Positions 36,103 through 45,100 of a stretch of 64,000 nt of DNA are shown here, in pieces. The notes under the pieces were generated by a model. It had not been told where the DNA came from, ran no database searches, and worked only from the letters and a program-made list of their open reading frames with translations. The stretch spans positions 141,348 through 205,347 of the forward strand of contig JACRBM010000058.1 in the NCBI GenBank assembly GCA_016219275.1, in the 5' to 3' direction. The translations under genes and the position numbers were made by a program. The first letter of the stretch is position 1, and each line of letters starts with the position of its first letter. Origin of the DNA: Chloroflexota bacterium. Its GTDB lineage: Bacteria > Chloroflexota > Anaerolineae > UBA4142.

Positions 36103-36590
36103 TTTCGCGCTATCAAGTCTTTCGCGAACGGATTGCCAATGAGTGGCACGACATTCGCCGCGCCGCCGATAAAGCGCAACAGGCATTTCACATCTCGGCG
36201 CGCGGCGGCAAGGACGAAACGTTTTATCTCGATTCGACTGCGCTGAATCTGCATGGATTCTACAACGGTGTCGAACAACTCTTTGAATGGATTGCCAAAG
36301 AATTCGACGACACGGTGCCCAGTGGCTCGGCTTGGCATCGGCAACTCTTGGCGCAAATGCAAATCGCCGTGCCAACCGTGCGCCCGGCGGTGATTCGCCC
36401 GACGACGCGGCTGGCATTGGAAAAATATCTCGGCTTTCGTCATATTGTCCGAAATCTCTACACTTGGGATTTTGATGTTAAACGCATGACGAGTCTCGTG
36501 GATGATTTGCCACAAGTGCTTTTGGATTTGCAAACTGATCTTGAACAGTTTCGCGATTTTCTCGACGCGGCTGGTCACGCCGACGAATGA
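36099..36590 (+). CDS. HepT-like HEPN toxin (putative ribonuclease)
   Basis: 163-residue all-helical protein. The block LGFRHIVRNLYTWDFDVKRM resembles the R-x4-6-(H/N)-x-Y region of HepT-like HEPN RNases, although the strict RX4HXY form is not present. The position after an MNT gene with a 4-base overlap is the standard toxin-antitoxin layout. It overlaps the next gene by ATGA too, so the C39-like gene is probably in the same operon. Confidence 0.75.
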   Translation: MISRYQVFRERIANEWHDIRRAADKAQQAFHISARGGKDETFYLDSTALNLHGFYNGVEQLFEWIAKEFDDTVPSGSAWHRQLLAQMQIAVPTVRPAVIRPTTRLALEKYLGFRHIVRNLYTWDFDVKRMTSLVDDLPQVLLDLQTDLEQFRDFLDAAGHADE

Positions 36591-37873
36591 TTGATTTCAT
36601 TTTTCCCACAACGGCGCGGGCAGTTCTCCGCGCTGTTTTGATTGGCGCAGGAATCGGTACTGCCATTGCCGCGCTCATCGTGTTCGCGTTCGCTAACGCG
36701 TTGCCCGATCTCGTCGTCGAAAAATATCACTCGCTCCGTTATCGCGTCGCCGAGTACTTGCCCCAGCCCACGATCCCCGCGTTCGTGCCCACGCCGCTTG
36801 CAACCGCCGAATCAACTAACCAACCAACAACCCAACAACCCCACGATCCAGCGACCCAACGATCCAACGACCCAACGACCCAACGACCTAACCACCCAAT
36901 TGCTACCCTGTCACCGACTCGTCGCCCAACTAGTCAACGCTCCAACCATCAAACCATCCAACCGACCGTGATGTTACGCGGTTTCAAACACGATTACCAA
37001 CGTTGGAACAATTGTGGTCCGACGACGCTGGGAATGATGCTGAGTTATTTCGGTCGCGCGGATACGCAAGCCGAGATTGCCGCGTTCACGAAACCGAATT
37101 ACGACGACCGCAACGTGCGCCCCGACGAACTGTCCGCGTATGTGGATCGCACTGGTCTGCACGCGATCATTCGCGTCAATGGCACGCTCGATGAACTCAA
37201 AACATTTTTGTCGAACGGCATCCCGGTGATCGTCGAGACTGCGCTCGTCAAACAGCCGCAAGGATGGATGGGGCACTATCGTTTGTTGAGCGGGTACGAC
37301 GCCAAACAATTTTCGACGCTCGATTCGTACGATGGACCGAGCGTCAAGATCACGTTCGACGATCTCGACAAGGATTGGCGCGCGTTCAACCGGCTCTATC
37401 TCGTCGTCTACACCGAGGACCAAGCCGCGCGCGTGCGCGCCATCATCGGCGAGGCGATGGATGACCGCGCGATGTACACGCAAGCCGTAACGCGCGCGCG
37501 TGAAGAGATTGCGGCGAATCCACAAGACGCGTTCGCGCAGTTCAACCTGGGAATGAGTTTGGTCGGCTTGAAGCGTTACGCCGAAGCCGCCGCCGCGTTC
37601 GACAAAGCGCGCAACCTGGGATTGCCGTGGCGCATGTTATGGTACCAGTTCGGTCCGTACGAGGCGTACTTGCAGACCAAACGGTACGACGAAGTGTACG
37701 GTCTTGCCAACGCGTTGCTCGCCGGGTTCGATGGTTTGGAAGAGTCGCACTATTACAAAGGACTCGCGCTCCGCGCCCAAGGTCGCGCCGACGACGCGCG
37801 CGCCGAGTTCCAAATCGCGCTCAAGTACAACAAAAACTATCGCGATGCCCAACGCGCGTTGAAAGACCGCTGA
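36587..37873 (+). CDS. Membrane-anchored C39-like peptidase with TPR domain
   Basis: 428 residues. An N-terminal membrane helix (about 17-40) is followed by a linker at about 80-120 rich in Thr, Gln, Asn and Pro. Then comes a papain-like C39 domain: Cys in NNCGPTTLGMMLSYFGR, His in GWMGHYRLLSGYD, and Asp in STLDSYDGP. The C-terminal TPRs are at about 305-428. It probably acts outside the membrane on a peptide or protein. The linker is encoded by imperfect ACCCAACGA repeats. It is co-oriented and overlapping with the HepT gene, but a functional link is not obvious. Confidence 0.82.
   Translation: MIDFIFPTTARAVLRAVLIGAGIGTAIAALIVFAFANALPDLVVEKYHSLRYRVAEYLPQPTIPAFVPTPLATAESTNQPTTQQPHDPATQRSNDPTTQRPNHPIATLSPTRRPTSQRSNHQTIQPTVMLRGFKHDYQRWNNCGPTTLGMMLSYFGRADTQAEIAAFTKPNYDDRNVRPDELSAYVDRTGLHAIIRVNGTLDELKTFLSNGIPVIVETALVKQPQGWMGHYRLLSGYDAKQFSTLDSYDGPSVKITFDDLDKDWRAFNRLYLVVYTEDQAARVRAIIGEAMDDRAMYTQAVTRAREEIAANPQDAFAQFNLGMSLVGLKRYAEAAAAFDKARNLGLPWRMLWYQFGPYEAYLQTKRYDEVYGLANALLAGFDGLEESHYYKGLALRAQGRADDARAEFQIALKYNKNYRDAQRALKDR
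36820..36905 (+). repeat. CCCAACGA-type tandem repeat inside the C39/TPR gene
   Basis: Units such as CGACCCAACGA and CGATCCAACGA repeat about eight times and code for the TTQQPHDPATQRSNDPTTQ-type linker. A repeat class has been used as coding linker. Confidence 0.7.
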
Positions 37874-37933
37874 CCTCGAACACACGCCAACTGTTCACTG
37901 TTCACTGTCCCCTGACCACTCGACCATCTAACC

Positions 37934-39280
37934 ATGCGACTATTCTCCGACCGCCGCTTACTCATCTCCTCCGCCATCGTCGCGAGCGGATTCGCCGCGA
38001 GCAAAATCCTGGGTCTGCTCCGCGAAATCATCATCGCGCGCGCGTTCGGCACGGGCGGCGACCTCGACGCGTTCTTCGCCGCGACCTCATTCGCCGATCT
38101 GTTGTTCGCGGTTGTCGCGGGCGGGTCGCTCGCGTCCGTGTTCATCCCCGTGTTCAGCGGCTACCTCGTGCGCGATCAAGCCGCGCGCGCGGCGGGCTGG
38201 CGTTTCGCAAGCGCAGTCGTCACCGATGTGTTTCTCGTCGTCGCGAGTTTGTCCGCACTTGGCATGGTATTTGCGCCGGAAATCGTCGGCGGAATTCTCG
38301 CGCCTGGTTTTTCGCCGGCGCAACGCGCGCTCACCGCCGAATTGTTGCGACTCGTGTTGATCTCGACCTCGATTTTTGGCGTCAGCGGCACACTCACCGG
38401 GATTCTGCATGCGCATCAACATTTCGCGCTGCCCGCAATCGCGCCGTCGCTTTATAATTTCGGCATCATCGCCGGCGCGATGTGGCTCGCGCCGCAGTTT
38501 GGCATCCTAGGCGTCGCGTACGGTGTTGTCGCCGGGAGCGCGGCGCATTTCCTCGTCCAGGTTCCCGCTCTGATCTATTTTCGCGCGCACTACACGCCGA
38601 CGCTTGGCGCGCGCGATTCAGGCGTCGGTCGCTTGCTGGCATTACTCGGTCCGCGTCTCGTGACGATGCTCGTTGTGCGCGCCACGTGGTTAATGATGAC
38701 GAATCTCGCGTCGCGTCTGGGTGAGGGGAGCGTCAGCGCGTTGAGTTACGCGTACTCGCTATGGCAATTTCCCGAATCGCTGATCGGTACGGCGATTGCG
38801 CTCGCGGTCTTTCCGCGTCTCGCGCGCCACGTCGCGGCAAACGAATTCGCGCAACTGCGTGCGACGTACACGCGCACACTCGCGCTGATTCTCGGTTTGG
38901 CGATTCCCGCGATGCTCGCGCTCGTCGTGTTCGCGCGTCCCATCGTCGCGTTGTTGTTCGCGCGCGGCGCGTTCGGCGCGGCGTCAACCGAGCTGGTCGC
39001 GACAGTGTTGCAAATCTACGCGCTCGCGATTGTCGGCGAGTCCGCGCTCGAATTGACCGCACGCGTGTTTTACGCGCAACACGACGCGCGCACGCCGATG
39101 TTCGTCGCGCTCGTCGCGATGTTGGTGCGCGCCGGGTTGATGGTGTGGTGGAGTGGTACGTGGGGTGCGCCCGGACTCGCGCTCGCGTACGCGGTCGGGG
39201 TTGCCATCGAAGGTGGCGCACTGGGTTGGCTCGCGCGTGCGCGATGGGATCGCGATCCAATGAAAAGACCTGCCGAGTGA
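37934..39280 (+). CDS. murJ: Lipid II flippase MurJ/MviN family
   Basis: 448 residues with about 12-14 membrane helices. The N-terminal block ASGFAASKILGLLREIIIARAFG and the FAATSFADLLFAVVAGGSLASVFIPVF stretch are typical of MurJ. It flips lipid-linked peptidoglycan precursors. It follows the C39 gene after 60 bases containing a CAACTGTTCACTGTTCACTG repeat. Some family members export other polysaccharide precursors. Confidence 0.92.
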   Translation: MRLFSDRRLLISSAIVASGFAASKILGLLREIIIARAFGTGGDLDAFFAATSFADLLFAVVAGGSLASVFIPVFSGYLVRDQAARAAGWRFASAVVTDVFLVVASLSALGMVFAPEIVGGILAPGFSPAQRALTAELLRLVLISTSIFGVSGTLTGILHAHQHFALPAIAPSLYNFGIIAGAMWLAPQFGILGVAYGVVAGSAAHFLVQVPALIYFRAHYTPTLGARDSGVGRLLALLGPRLVTMLVVRATWLMMTNLASRLGEGSVSALSYAYSLWQFPESLIGTAIALAVFPRLARHVAANEFAQLRATYTRTLALILGLAIPAMLALVVFARPIVALLFARGAFGAASTELVATVLQIYALAIVGESALELTARVFYAQHDARTPMFVALVAMLVRAGLMVWWSGTWGAPGLALAYAVGVAIEGGALGWLARARWDRDPMKRPAE

Positions 39281-39289
39281 AGGCAGGTC
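39261..39289 (-). terminator. Terminator of the small-peptide operon, overlapping the murJ stop
   Basis: On the minus strand GACCTGCC-TTCACTC-GGCAGGTC is followed by TTTTC. It lies within the last codons of the convergent murJ gene. Confidence 0.8.
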
Positions 39290-39494
39290 GTCGTTCCTGA
39301 TGAGGAACTGTGTGAGGGAAACACAATCAAGTGTTCCGGGATGTTGAGTGTATTCAGTTGTGAAAGTGAGCCGCGTCAGGTCATGTAGACCATCACCACC
39401 TTTATGTACTATGATGAATGGATGATTGAATCAAATCTCGGGTGAATTCGGTTTTATCGTTGTCCGAGTCAGGTCATATCTGTCACCACCTCCT
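39290..39494 (-). other. 3' leader-like tail of the small-peptide operon, no clear gene
   Basis: On the minus strand it has two strong Shine-Dalgarno-like stretches (AGGAGGTGGTGA near 39485; AAAGGTGGTGA near 39403), each followed by ATG-ACC-TGA within about 16 bases. Only 2- to 5-codon frames result. Otherwise I see nothing. Confidence 0.5.
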
Positions 39495-39614
39495 CTACAG
39501 TGTGCTGTGAATTGATTGCGGAATCAAATCGCTTGTCTCGAAATTTGCCGACGGTTGAACGCTTTGCCCTATCTGTCTCCTTTCTCCTTCAATGCTGTCG
39601 TCACGCGAGGTCAT
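39495..39614 (-). CDS. 39-aa peptide ending IHSTL, candidate RiPP precursor
   Basis: Reading from ATG at 39614 (or the adjacent TTG at 39617) gives MTSRDDSIEGERRQIGQSV, then QPSANFETSDLIPQSIHSTL and TAG. The Shine-Dalgarno AAAGGAGGTG is near-perfect. The peptide is polar, without a membrane helix. The last five residues are I-H-S-T-L; FxSxx-COOH precursors processed by FxsB-type radical SAM enzymes have F at -5 and S at -3, so S is matched and I replaces F. It also has NFETS internally. It is the last gene of a three-gene operon close to a radical SAM gene. Precursor role is inference. Confidence 0.55.
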   Translation of the reverse strand: MTSRDDSIEGERRQIGQSVQPSANFETSDLIPQSIHSTL

Positions 39615-39647
39615 CAATATCTACACCTCCTTTTGCTCGCGTGTCAC

Positions 39648-39803
39648 TTACGCATTTGGTTGGGTTTCCAGTTCGGTGAAGTTGTCAGGATATCCTCTGC
39701 CACCCCGCAAGAGGGCTATGGCGACGAATACACAGAGGACCATGATGGGAGGGAATACAGCCAATCCGATGAGTGTGGCGTGTGCCCAGTCATTCCAGTT
39801 CAT
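39648..39803 (-). CDS. 51-aa single-helix membrane peptide
   Basis: Reading from ATG at 39803 (AGAGGAGAAC upstream) gives MNWNDWAHATLIGLAVFPPI, then MVLCVFVAIALLRGG and RGYPDNFTELETQPNA. One membrane helix spans about 10-32; the N-terminus is Trp-rich. It lies between the two-TM coiled-coil gene and the 39-aa gene with gaps of about 33 bases. Unknown family. Confidence 0.7.
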   Translation of the reverse strand: MNWNDWAHATLIGLAVFPPIMVLCVFVAIALLRGGRGYPDNFTELETQPNA

Positions 39804-39836
39804 GTGTTCTCCTCTATCAAATCGTGAGTGCCTGAC

Positions 39837-40505
39837 TTATGCAATACGTCGGAACCTGAAGATGCGACCATCGCGTTCGTACTGTTTGGCTCGACAAAGT
39901 TCCGCGCGACGGAGTTCTTTCTCGTCGGCTGTTTGCTCGTGTCCTACGATAATTGGATTGGGGTCTGAATCGGGTTCGTCGGCTTGGATCGTTTTGACCG
40001 ATGAATTGAATGTGCGTACGCGTGCTGGCGCTGGGTGTAACGAATTGTCGAACAAGGATCGGAGTGACGGGATGGTCAAACCGCCGGGTTGCCTGATGAC
40101 CAGGTAAGCGACGACCACAATAGGAATCCACCTGATCACATCTGACAGTGCCGCGACGACCAGTCCAATCCAATTCGGCAAATTCCGATTCCACTCACGC
40201 GCTTGTTCTGCTTCCAACGCCGCTTGCGTTTGGCGTTTTTGCTCGTCCAAGCGTGTCGTTTCGAGGCGGTGATCGTTTTCGATCTTTCGGCTGCGAATCT
40301 CTTCCTCTGTGCGGTCGTTGGCGAGTTTCTTTTCGCGCGCCTCTTCGGATTTCACTTGCGCGAATGCTGGACCGATGTCGCTGTGGAGCCATTGAAGCCG
40401 GTCGAGCGCAACCGCGCCGACGATGAATGCGGCGACCAAGAGTCCGGCGACAAACAGCACTAGGGCGATTGTTCCGCTATCGTTGGGTCGAAATTGTCCC
40501 TGCAT
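39837..40505 (-). CDS. Two-TM coiled-coil protein of unknown function
   Basis: 222 residues. TM1 is about 12-35 and TM2 about 112-136. The stretch between them (about 48-105, EEAREKKLANDRTEEEIRSR) is a highly charged coiled coil; the C-terminal ~85 residues are soluble. GAGGAGG lies five bases before the ATG. First gene of an operon with its own promoter. It could be a membrane sensor or scaffold for the NTPases of the island (inference). No family recognised. Confidence 0.8.
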   Translation of the reverse strand: MQGQFRPNDSGTIALVLFVAGLLVAAFIVGAVALDRLQWLHSDIGPAFAQVKSEEAREKKLANDRTEEEIRSRKIENDHRLETTRLDEQKRQTQAALEAEQAREWNRNLPNWIGLVVAALSDVIRWIPIVVVAYLVIRQPGGLTIPSLRSLFDNSLHPAPARVRTFNSSVKTIQADEPDSDPNPIIVGHEQTADEKELRRAELCRAKQYERDGRIFRFRRIA

Positions 40506-40542
40506 ATTTTCCTCCTCGCTCTCGATTTCCTTTCATGTCTGC

Positions 40543-40570
40543 ATTATCCACGCCGAAACTGACACTGCAA
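40543..40570 (-). promoter_or_regulatory. Promoter of the small-peptide operon
   Basis: On the minus strand TTGCAG (40565-40570), 16 bases, GATAAT (40543-40548). Confidence 0.6.
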
Positions 40571-40587
40571 GATACGAAAACGAACAA

Positions 40588-40621
40588 ATAAAAAACGGGA
40601 AGGTTACATTTCCTTCCCGTT
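40588..40621 (-). terminator. Terminator after the radical SAM gene
   Basis: On the minus strand, 10-bp stem AACGGGAAGG/CCTTCCCGTT with 8-base loop and then TTTTTT. It separates the NTPase/radical SAM transcript from the small-peptide operon. Confidence 0.9.
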
Positions 40622-40652
40622 CAATCACAGAACCCTTTCACTTCGCTGTCAC

Positions 40653-42146
40653 CTAACTGACACAGCCGTTTTGCTTGAGCAAGCGTAGTCCTTCGAGCCG
40701 AAGCGCCGCTGGAAACAGTGTTTGGTAAATCCGGCAATTGGGGCTGGATACATCCCAACGTCCCGTCGCGCGAAAGGTTTCGAGGGGACAGCCGCCCGCG
40801 CAACGATAGCGATAGGCGCAATCGCGACAACCCACTTTTTCGTCAACGGCGACGTTTCGAATCGCACCACTTGACACGCGATTCAGCAACGATCCGTCGA
40901 GTGTGTCGCTCGCCGGTTTGTCCAAGTGCATTTGGCACTGCGCGAGTTTTCCATCATGCGAAATCACCAGATAGGCGAACCCGACTCCGCACGTGTGCGT
41001 GTGTGCTTCAGCTTGGACGCGATCGAGCAACCCGTTGAAGAACGGACGCGTCGGCAGACGCGACTCGAAGACGGCATATGCCGCGAGCATCCCTTCGATG
41101 ATCGCCGATTCCTCCAGCGCGAGTTCTTGTCGCGACGTGGACAGGATGTTCTGGCGATAAAAATTCAGACTGACCGGCAAATCGCGTTCTAATGCCCATT
41201 GCACGGCATCCGCCGCGCCCGCCGCGTTGACGCGCGTGACGGTGATCGTGATGTCGGGACGAATTTGGCGCGGCAACAGTACTCGATCAACCGTGTCTTG
41301 GATGATGCCGAAAGAATCACGTCCATCTTTGAACGCGCGCAAGCGGTTGTGCATTTCGCCTACCCCATCAAGCGAGATCATCAGCTTGACGCCGGTGTTG
41401 GCGAACCAATCGGCATCTTCCGGTTTGATGCGTGTTCCGTTGCTCAAGACTACTTGCCGCAATCCGATTCCCGTTTCGTCCGAAATTTGTCGCGCATGTT
41501 CGACCAGACGACGAATGAGTTGGAAATGCAAGGTCGGCTCACCGCCGGCGTACTTGAGTTTGACGCGCGAAAAATGATGCGCTTGCGCCGTCCGGAAAAT
41601 GCGCTCGACCGCGCGCAAACCGATTTCTTCGCTCATCCGCGCCGATGATTTTCGGACGTAGCAATATGGACAGTCGAGGTTGCAAGCATTGGTGATGTGA
41701 AGCCAGCAGGTCAACGTTTCGGGCTTTGAATCGCGCGCGATAGGTTTGTTGCCGCGTGGCAGGATCAGACGTTGTGTAGCAAAGGTTCGATCCACTGGTT
41801 GGGTCAGTGGTTGGGGATCAGTAAATGACTGCCAGCGCGACCAAGCCGTTGGATTCAACACACTTGGACCGAGCGGCGCGTACGGACTGTAAACCAGTTT
41901 AAATCCGAGTGGAAGATCGGCGATATGCGTGTTGGATGAGCGAACAAAATTCTGGGCTGGTTTCCACGTCGGCGAGGAAAGACGCGGTGTGTCTGGGCAA
42001 GCACAATCATTTTCAAGATCAGCGCATTCGTCTTCATCAAAAGTGAGTGCGAGCGCTCCATCCGGGCAGGCGCAGTCTTCATCGCGCGTATTCGTCTCGG
42101 CAGTGAAGACGATGGGAGACCTAAAGTCAGTATCATTCGGATCCAT
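40653..42146 (-). CDS. Radical SAM/SPASM peptide-maturase-like protein
   Basis: 497 residues. The radical SAM cluster motif is C155-x3-C159-x2-C162 (ITNACNLDCPYC), followed by KYAGGEPTL (GGE) and MISLDGVG. The C-terminal SPASM/twitch region has cysteines in CGVG, LAQCQMH, GCRDCAYRYRCAGGCP and SPNC, enough for auxiliary clusters. The N-terminal 110 residues contain two DCACPD motifs (25-29, 48-52) and a LVYSPYAPLGPSVLNPTAW block, which may be a precursor-binding part. SPASM enzymes modify ribosomal peptides or proteins. The gene starts 12 bases after the TPR-NTPase stop, as in FxSxx-COOH systems where a TPR protein accompanies the maturase (established for that family; transfer here is inference). 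Confidence 0.88.
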   Translation of the reverse strand: MDPNDTDFRSPIVFTAETNTRDEDCACPDGALALTFDEDECADLENDCACPDTPRLSSPTWKPAQNFVRSSNTHIADLPLGFKLVYSPYAPLGPSVLNPTAWSRWQSFTDPQPLTQPVDRTFATQRLILPRGNKPIARDSKPETLTCWLHITNACNLDCPYCYVRKSSARMSEEIGLRAVERIFRTAQAHHFSRVKLKYAGGEPTLHFQLIRRLVEHARQISDETGIGLRQVVLSNGTRIKPEDADWFANTGVKLMISLDGVGEMHNRLRAFKDGRDSFGIIQDTVDRVLLPRQIRPDITITVTRVNAAGAADAVQWALERDLPVSLNFYRQNILSTSRQELALEESAIIEGMLAAYAVFESRLPTRPFFNGLLDRVQAEAHTHTCGVGFAYLVISHDGKLAQCQMHLDKPASDTLDGSLLNRVSSGAIRNVAVDEKVGCRDCAYRYRCAGGCPLETFRATGRWDVSSPNCRIYQTLFPAALRLEGLRLLKQNGCVS

Positions 42147-42157
42147 AGCAACGTCCT

Positions 42158-45100
42158 TTAATCATACGTTCCAAAACAGGACTGAAGATAACTTTCTACA
42201 TCGCCCAAATCTACCGGTTTGATTTCGCCTGTCTTGTACTTTTCGCGGGCGTTGCGAATGTGTTCCTGCAAGTCGTTCAGTTCAGTCAGATTGAATTTCT
42301 TGGCATCCTCGTAAAGGCGATCATAAATAACCGTGAGTGCGAATGAACGCGGTGAAAGGAGTTGTGCGTAACCGACACCGCGCACATACGCCTCTGCGGC
42401 AGTGCGAAGATGCTCTTGCGCCTGGGAATCTTGATGGACAAATTGATGCAGTTCCGGTTTTTTCGCCTGAGGATTATCTTTTTCAATTTCCTCGGTGCGT
42501 TGGCAAAAGCGCCCAACACTCATCTGCGCGCGCAAGTGCTCGATCTTGCTCGCCTGAGTATAAACGTACAGATCATCGCGTTCGGCGGATGGCAATTTGG
42601 AATTCTCTTGAATCAGCGCGTCCGGCGGAATCAGACCATTCTCAAGAATTGCCGCCAGCGTCTTCTCTGCCTGGGCGTAGTCGTTTGCATAATAGTTTGC
42701 CCAAGCAAAGTTGACCCGCGCATCCAACTCGAGACGGGGATTCTTGATCTCGTGTGCCAACTTGATGGCTTCATCCAAATAGTGAAGAGCATCACGGTAG
42801 CGGAGATGCCATTTGTCCGGCGACAGGTCGAGGTCAATCAGAATGCGATCACGGTGCAAACAACCCAACTCGATCAAGGTCTCGACGCGCCGTACTGGTT
42901 CACCTTTGGCAGAACTTTCGGTGAATAGTTTGAGCGCTTCGTTGACCGCTAGTTCTGCTTGGTCATAGATGATTTCAGCCGGTTCGGCAAACACGCGCCC
43001 AGCAGTCCGCGCCTCATTCGCCAAACGACGCAACGCTTCCCCTAGCTGAATCAAAGCGAGTCCCAAGCCGCGTGACTCTTCGACTCGGCGAAAGTATGCT
43101 ACCGCCGTTGCCGCTTCGCTCCAAGCCAAGTCTTGACGCAAATGGCGGTTGTCAATTAGCGCCAGCGTATTATATGAATAGGCAATCGGGACCTCCGCCC
43201 CTATGTCTTTTTTCATCGCTAAACCGTCTAGACAGACGCGACGCGCGCGCAAACGATTCATATCTGAAAACGCGCGCGCGAGGTTCGTGAGCACTTGGGC
43301 TTTGTGCGCTTTTGATTCAGTGCCGCGCGCATACTTGAGCGCCAAACCGTACATTTTCACCGCTTTGCCAAGCCGTCCGATGGTCACAAATCCATAGCCG
43401 GCAAAATTGTATATCAACGAGATGGTGCGCCGCAAACGACCTTCCGCAGGATGTCCGATAAAGCCGCATTCGTCGCGTTCGGAAAACACAGGTGTGTTTT
43501 GGTCCTTTGTTGCCAACTGGACTAATTCACCCGCTGTGTCTTCCAATTTCCTACAGAAATCGAGAATGTCTGCGCCTTGCATCACCCGCGCGTACTCGCG
43601 CCAACAGGTTCGTTCGCCACGCGCAAATGTGTGGCTCCAGCTTCTCTTCTCATTCGGAGCCATCTCCTGGATCGCGCTTTCTACTCGCTGACTGAAATCA
43701 ATCGCGCGTTGCCGGTCTTGCCGTAATACGAATCGTTGGATCCAGCGGATAACATCGTCTTGACGAACCGCGCGGCGCAATACCTCCTCCTCTGTTTCGC
43801 CACGCTTCTGCGGTGCGGTTCGCGGTTTCATGTCGGCAAACTTGAAGGTGAAGGGATCACTCATTACGCGCCACGACTCGGCTTGCGCCGTTGCCTCGGC
43901 TTCTTCATCTTGAGCAAGCCACCTATTTTTACCTATATCAAAAGCAATGTTGCTGAAATTATATGGACTCAACAAGAGGGTATAGTGCATTTCCTCAGTC
44001 TCAAAGTCGAGAATTTTCTCGCGAATTTCAATTCGCCTTTCCTCTTCTCGGTCTGTAATCTTTGGAAACTGAACTGACAGCGCTTTAGTAGGAGAAGTGA
44101 ATTGCAACTGCAACCGTTCCACGTCTCTTGTTTGGAATTCCTTACGTTCCTCCTCAAGTGGACGTCGAGTGAATTCTGCCCAGTCCTTCAACTTGGCATA
44201 GAGTCTTTGGCGCGCTTTTGTCTCGTCTTGGCGGTCTTGGGGATTGACAGCCATGTGCTCGGCATAAATTCGATAGATTTCGTCTTGCAATCCTAATCGC
44301 TCACCCGGACGACGCTTGATGATGGATAGCTGGCGCATTCCATCAAGATCATTGCGAATCTCTTCCTGTTTTATCGGATTGGGTTTCCACTCTTCGGCTG
44401 TCATACCGGCTGGACTATGCAATGCAAAATGAAGTTGGTCCGCGTCCAAGCCAGGGCGCGCTCGCACCAATGCCTTGAGGATTTCAGAGCGCGAACCGGG
44501 ATAAGCAAAGAGAACTCGGATGAATTCGTGCTCAATATCCCACCGCGCTTGTTCCAACTCTGGAGTAACTTTATTGACGGGATCATCGGTTTTGACCCGC
44601 GCGTGCGCTTGCTCCGGCGAATCCCCCAACGGCGCGGGAATGGTCCGCCCATCAACAATCAAATCGGCGTAGAGTGATAATCGAACCGGTTGTCCAGCGG
44701 TGTACAGCCATAGCACATCGGTGTGCTCCTGCGCGGACAATTCCCGCATTGTGCTAGCAATCTTTTTGTAATCGCTAGATTGAGCGGCACGTTGTTGCCA
44801 TTCCTGGCTTAGATATTGGAAATAAGTCTGTGTGTCCGATTCGCTAAAGGGTTCGATAGAAATGTCGGTGATCTCGCAAGGTGACTGAGCTTGTGAGACC
44901 GCCTTCGAGATTTCGTCAAAGAAGCGCTTGCCTTCTTCGTACCTACCAGCCAAAATCAATGTTGTATTGAGCAGAGTCCCACTGCGAATCTGATCCACCA
45001 GCCACTGCAACGTGTTGAATGAGATCTCCTCTGAACGGATCAGACCGCCTTCGATAAGCCATTCGGAGGTAGTGATGACCAGTTGTTCCGCCGTATCAAT

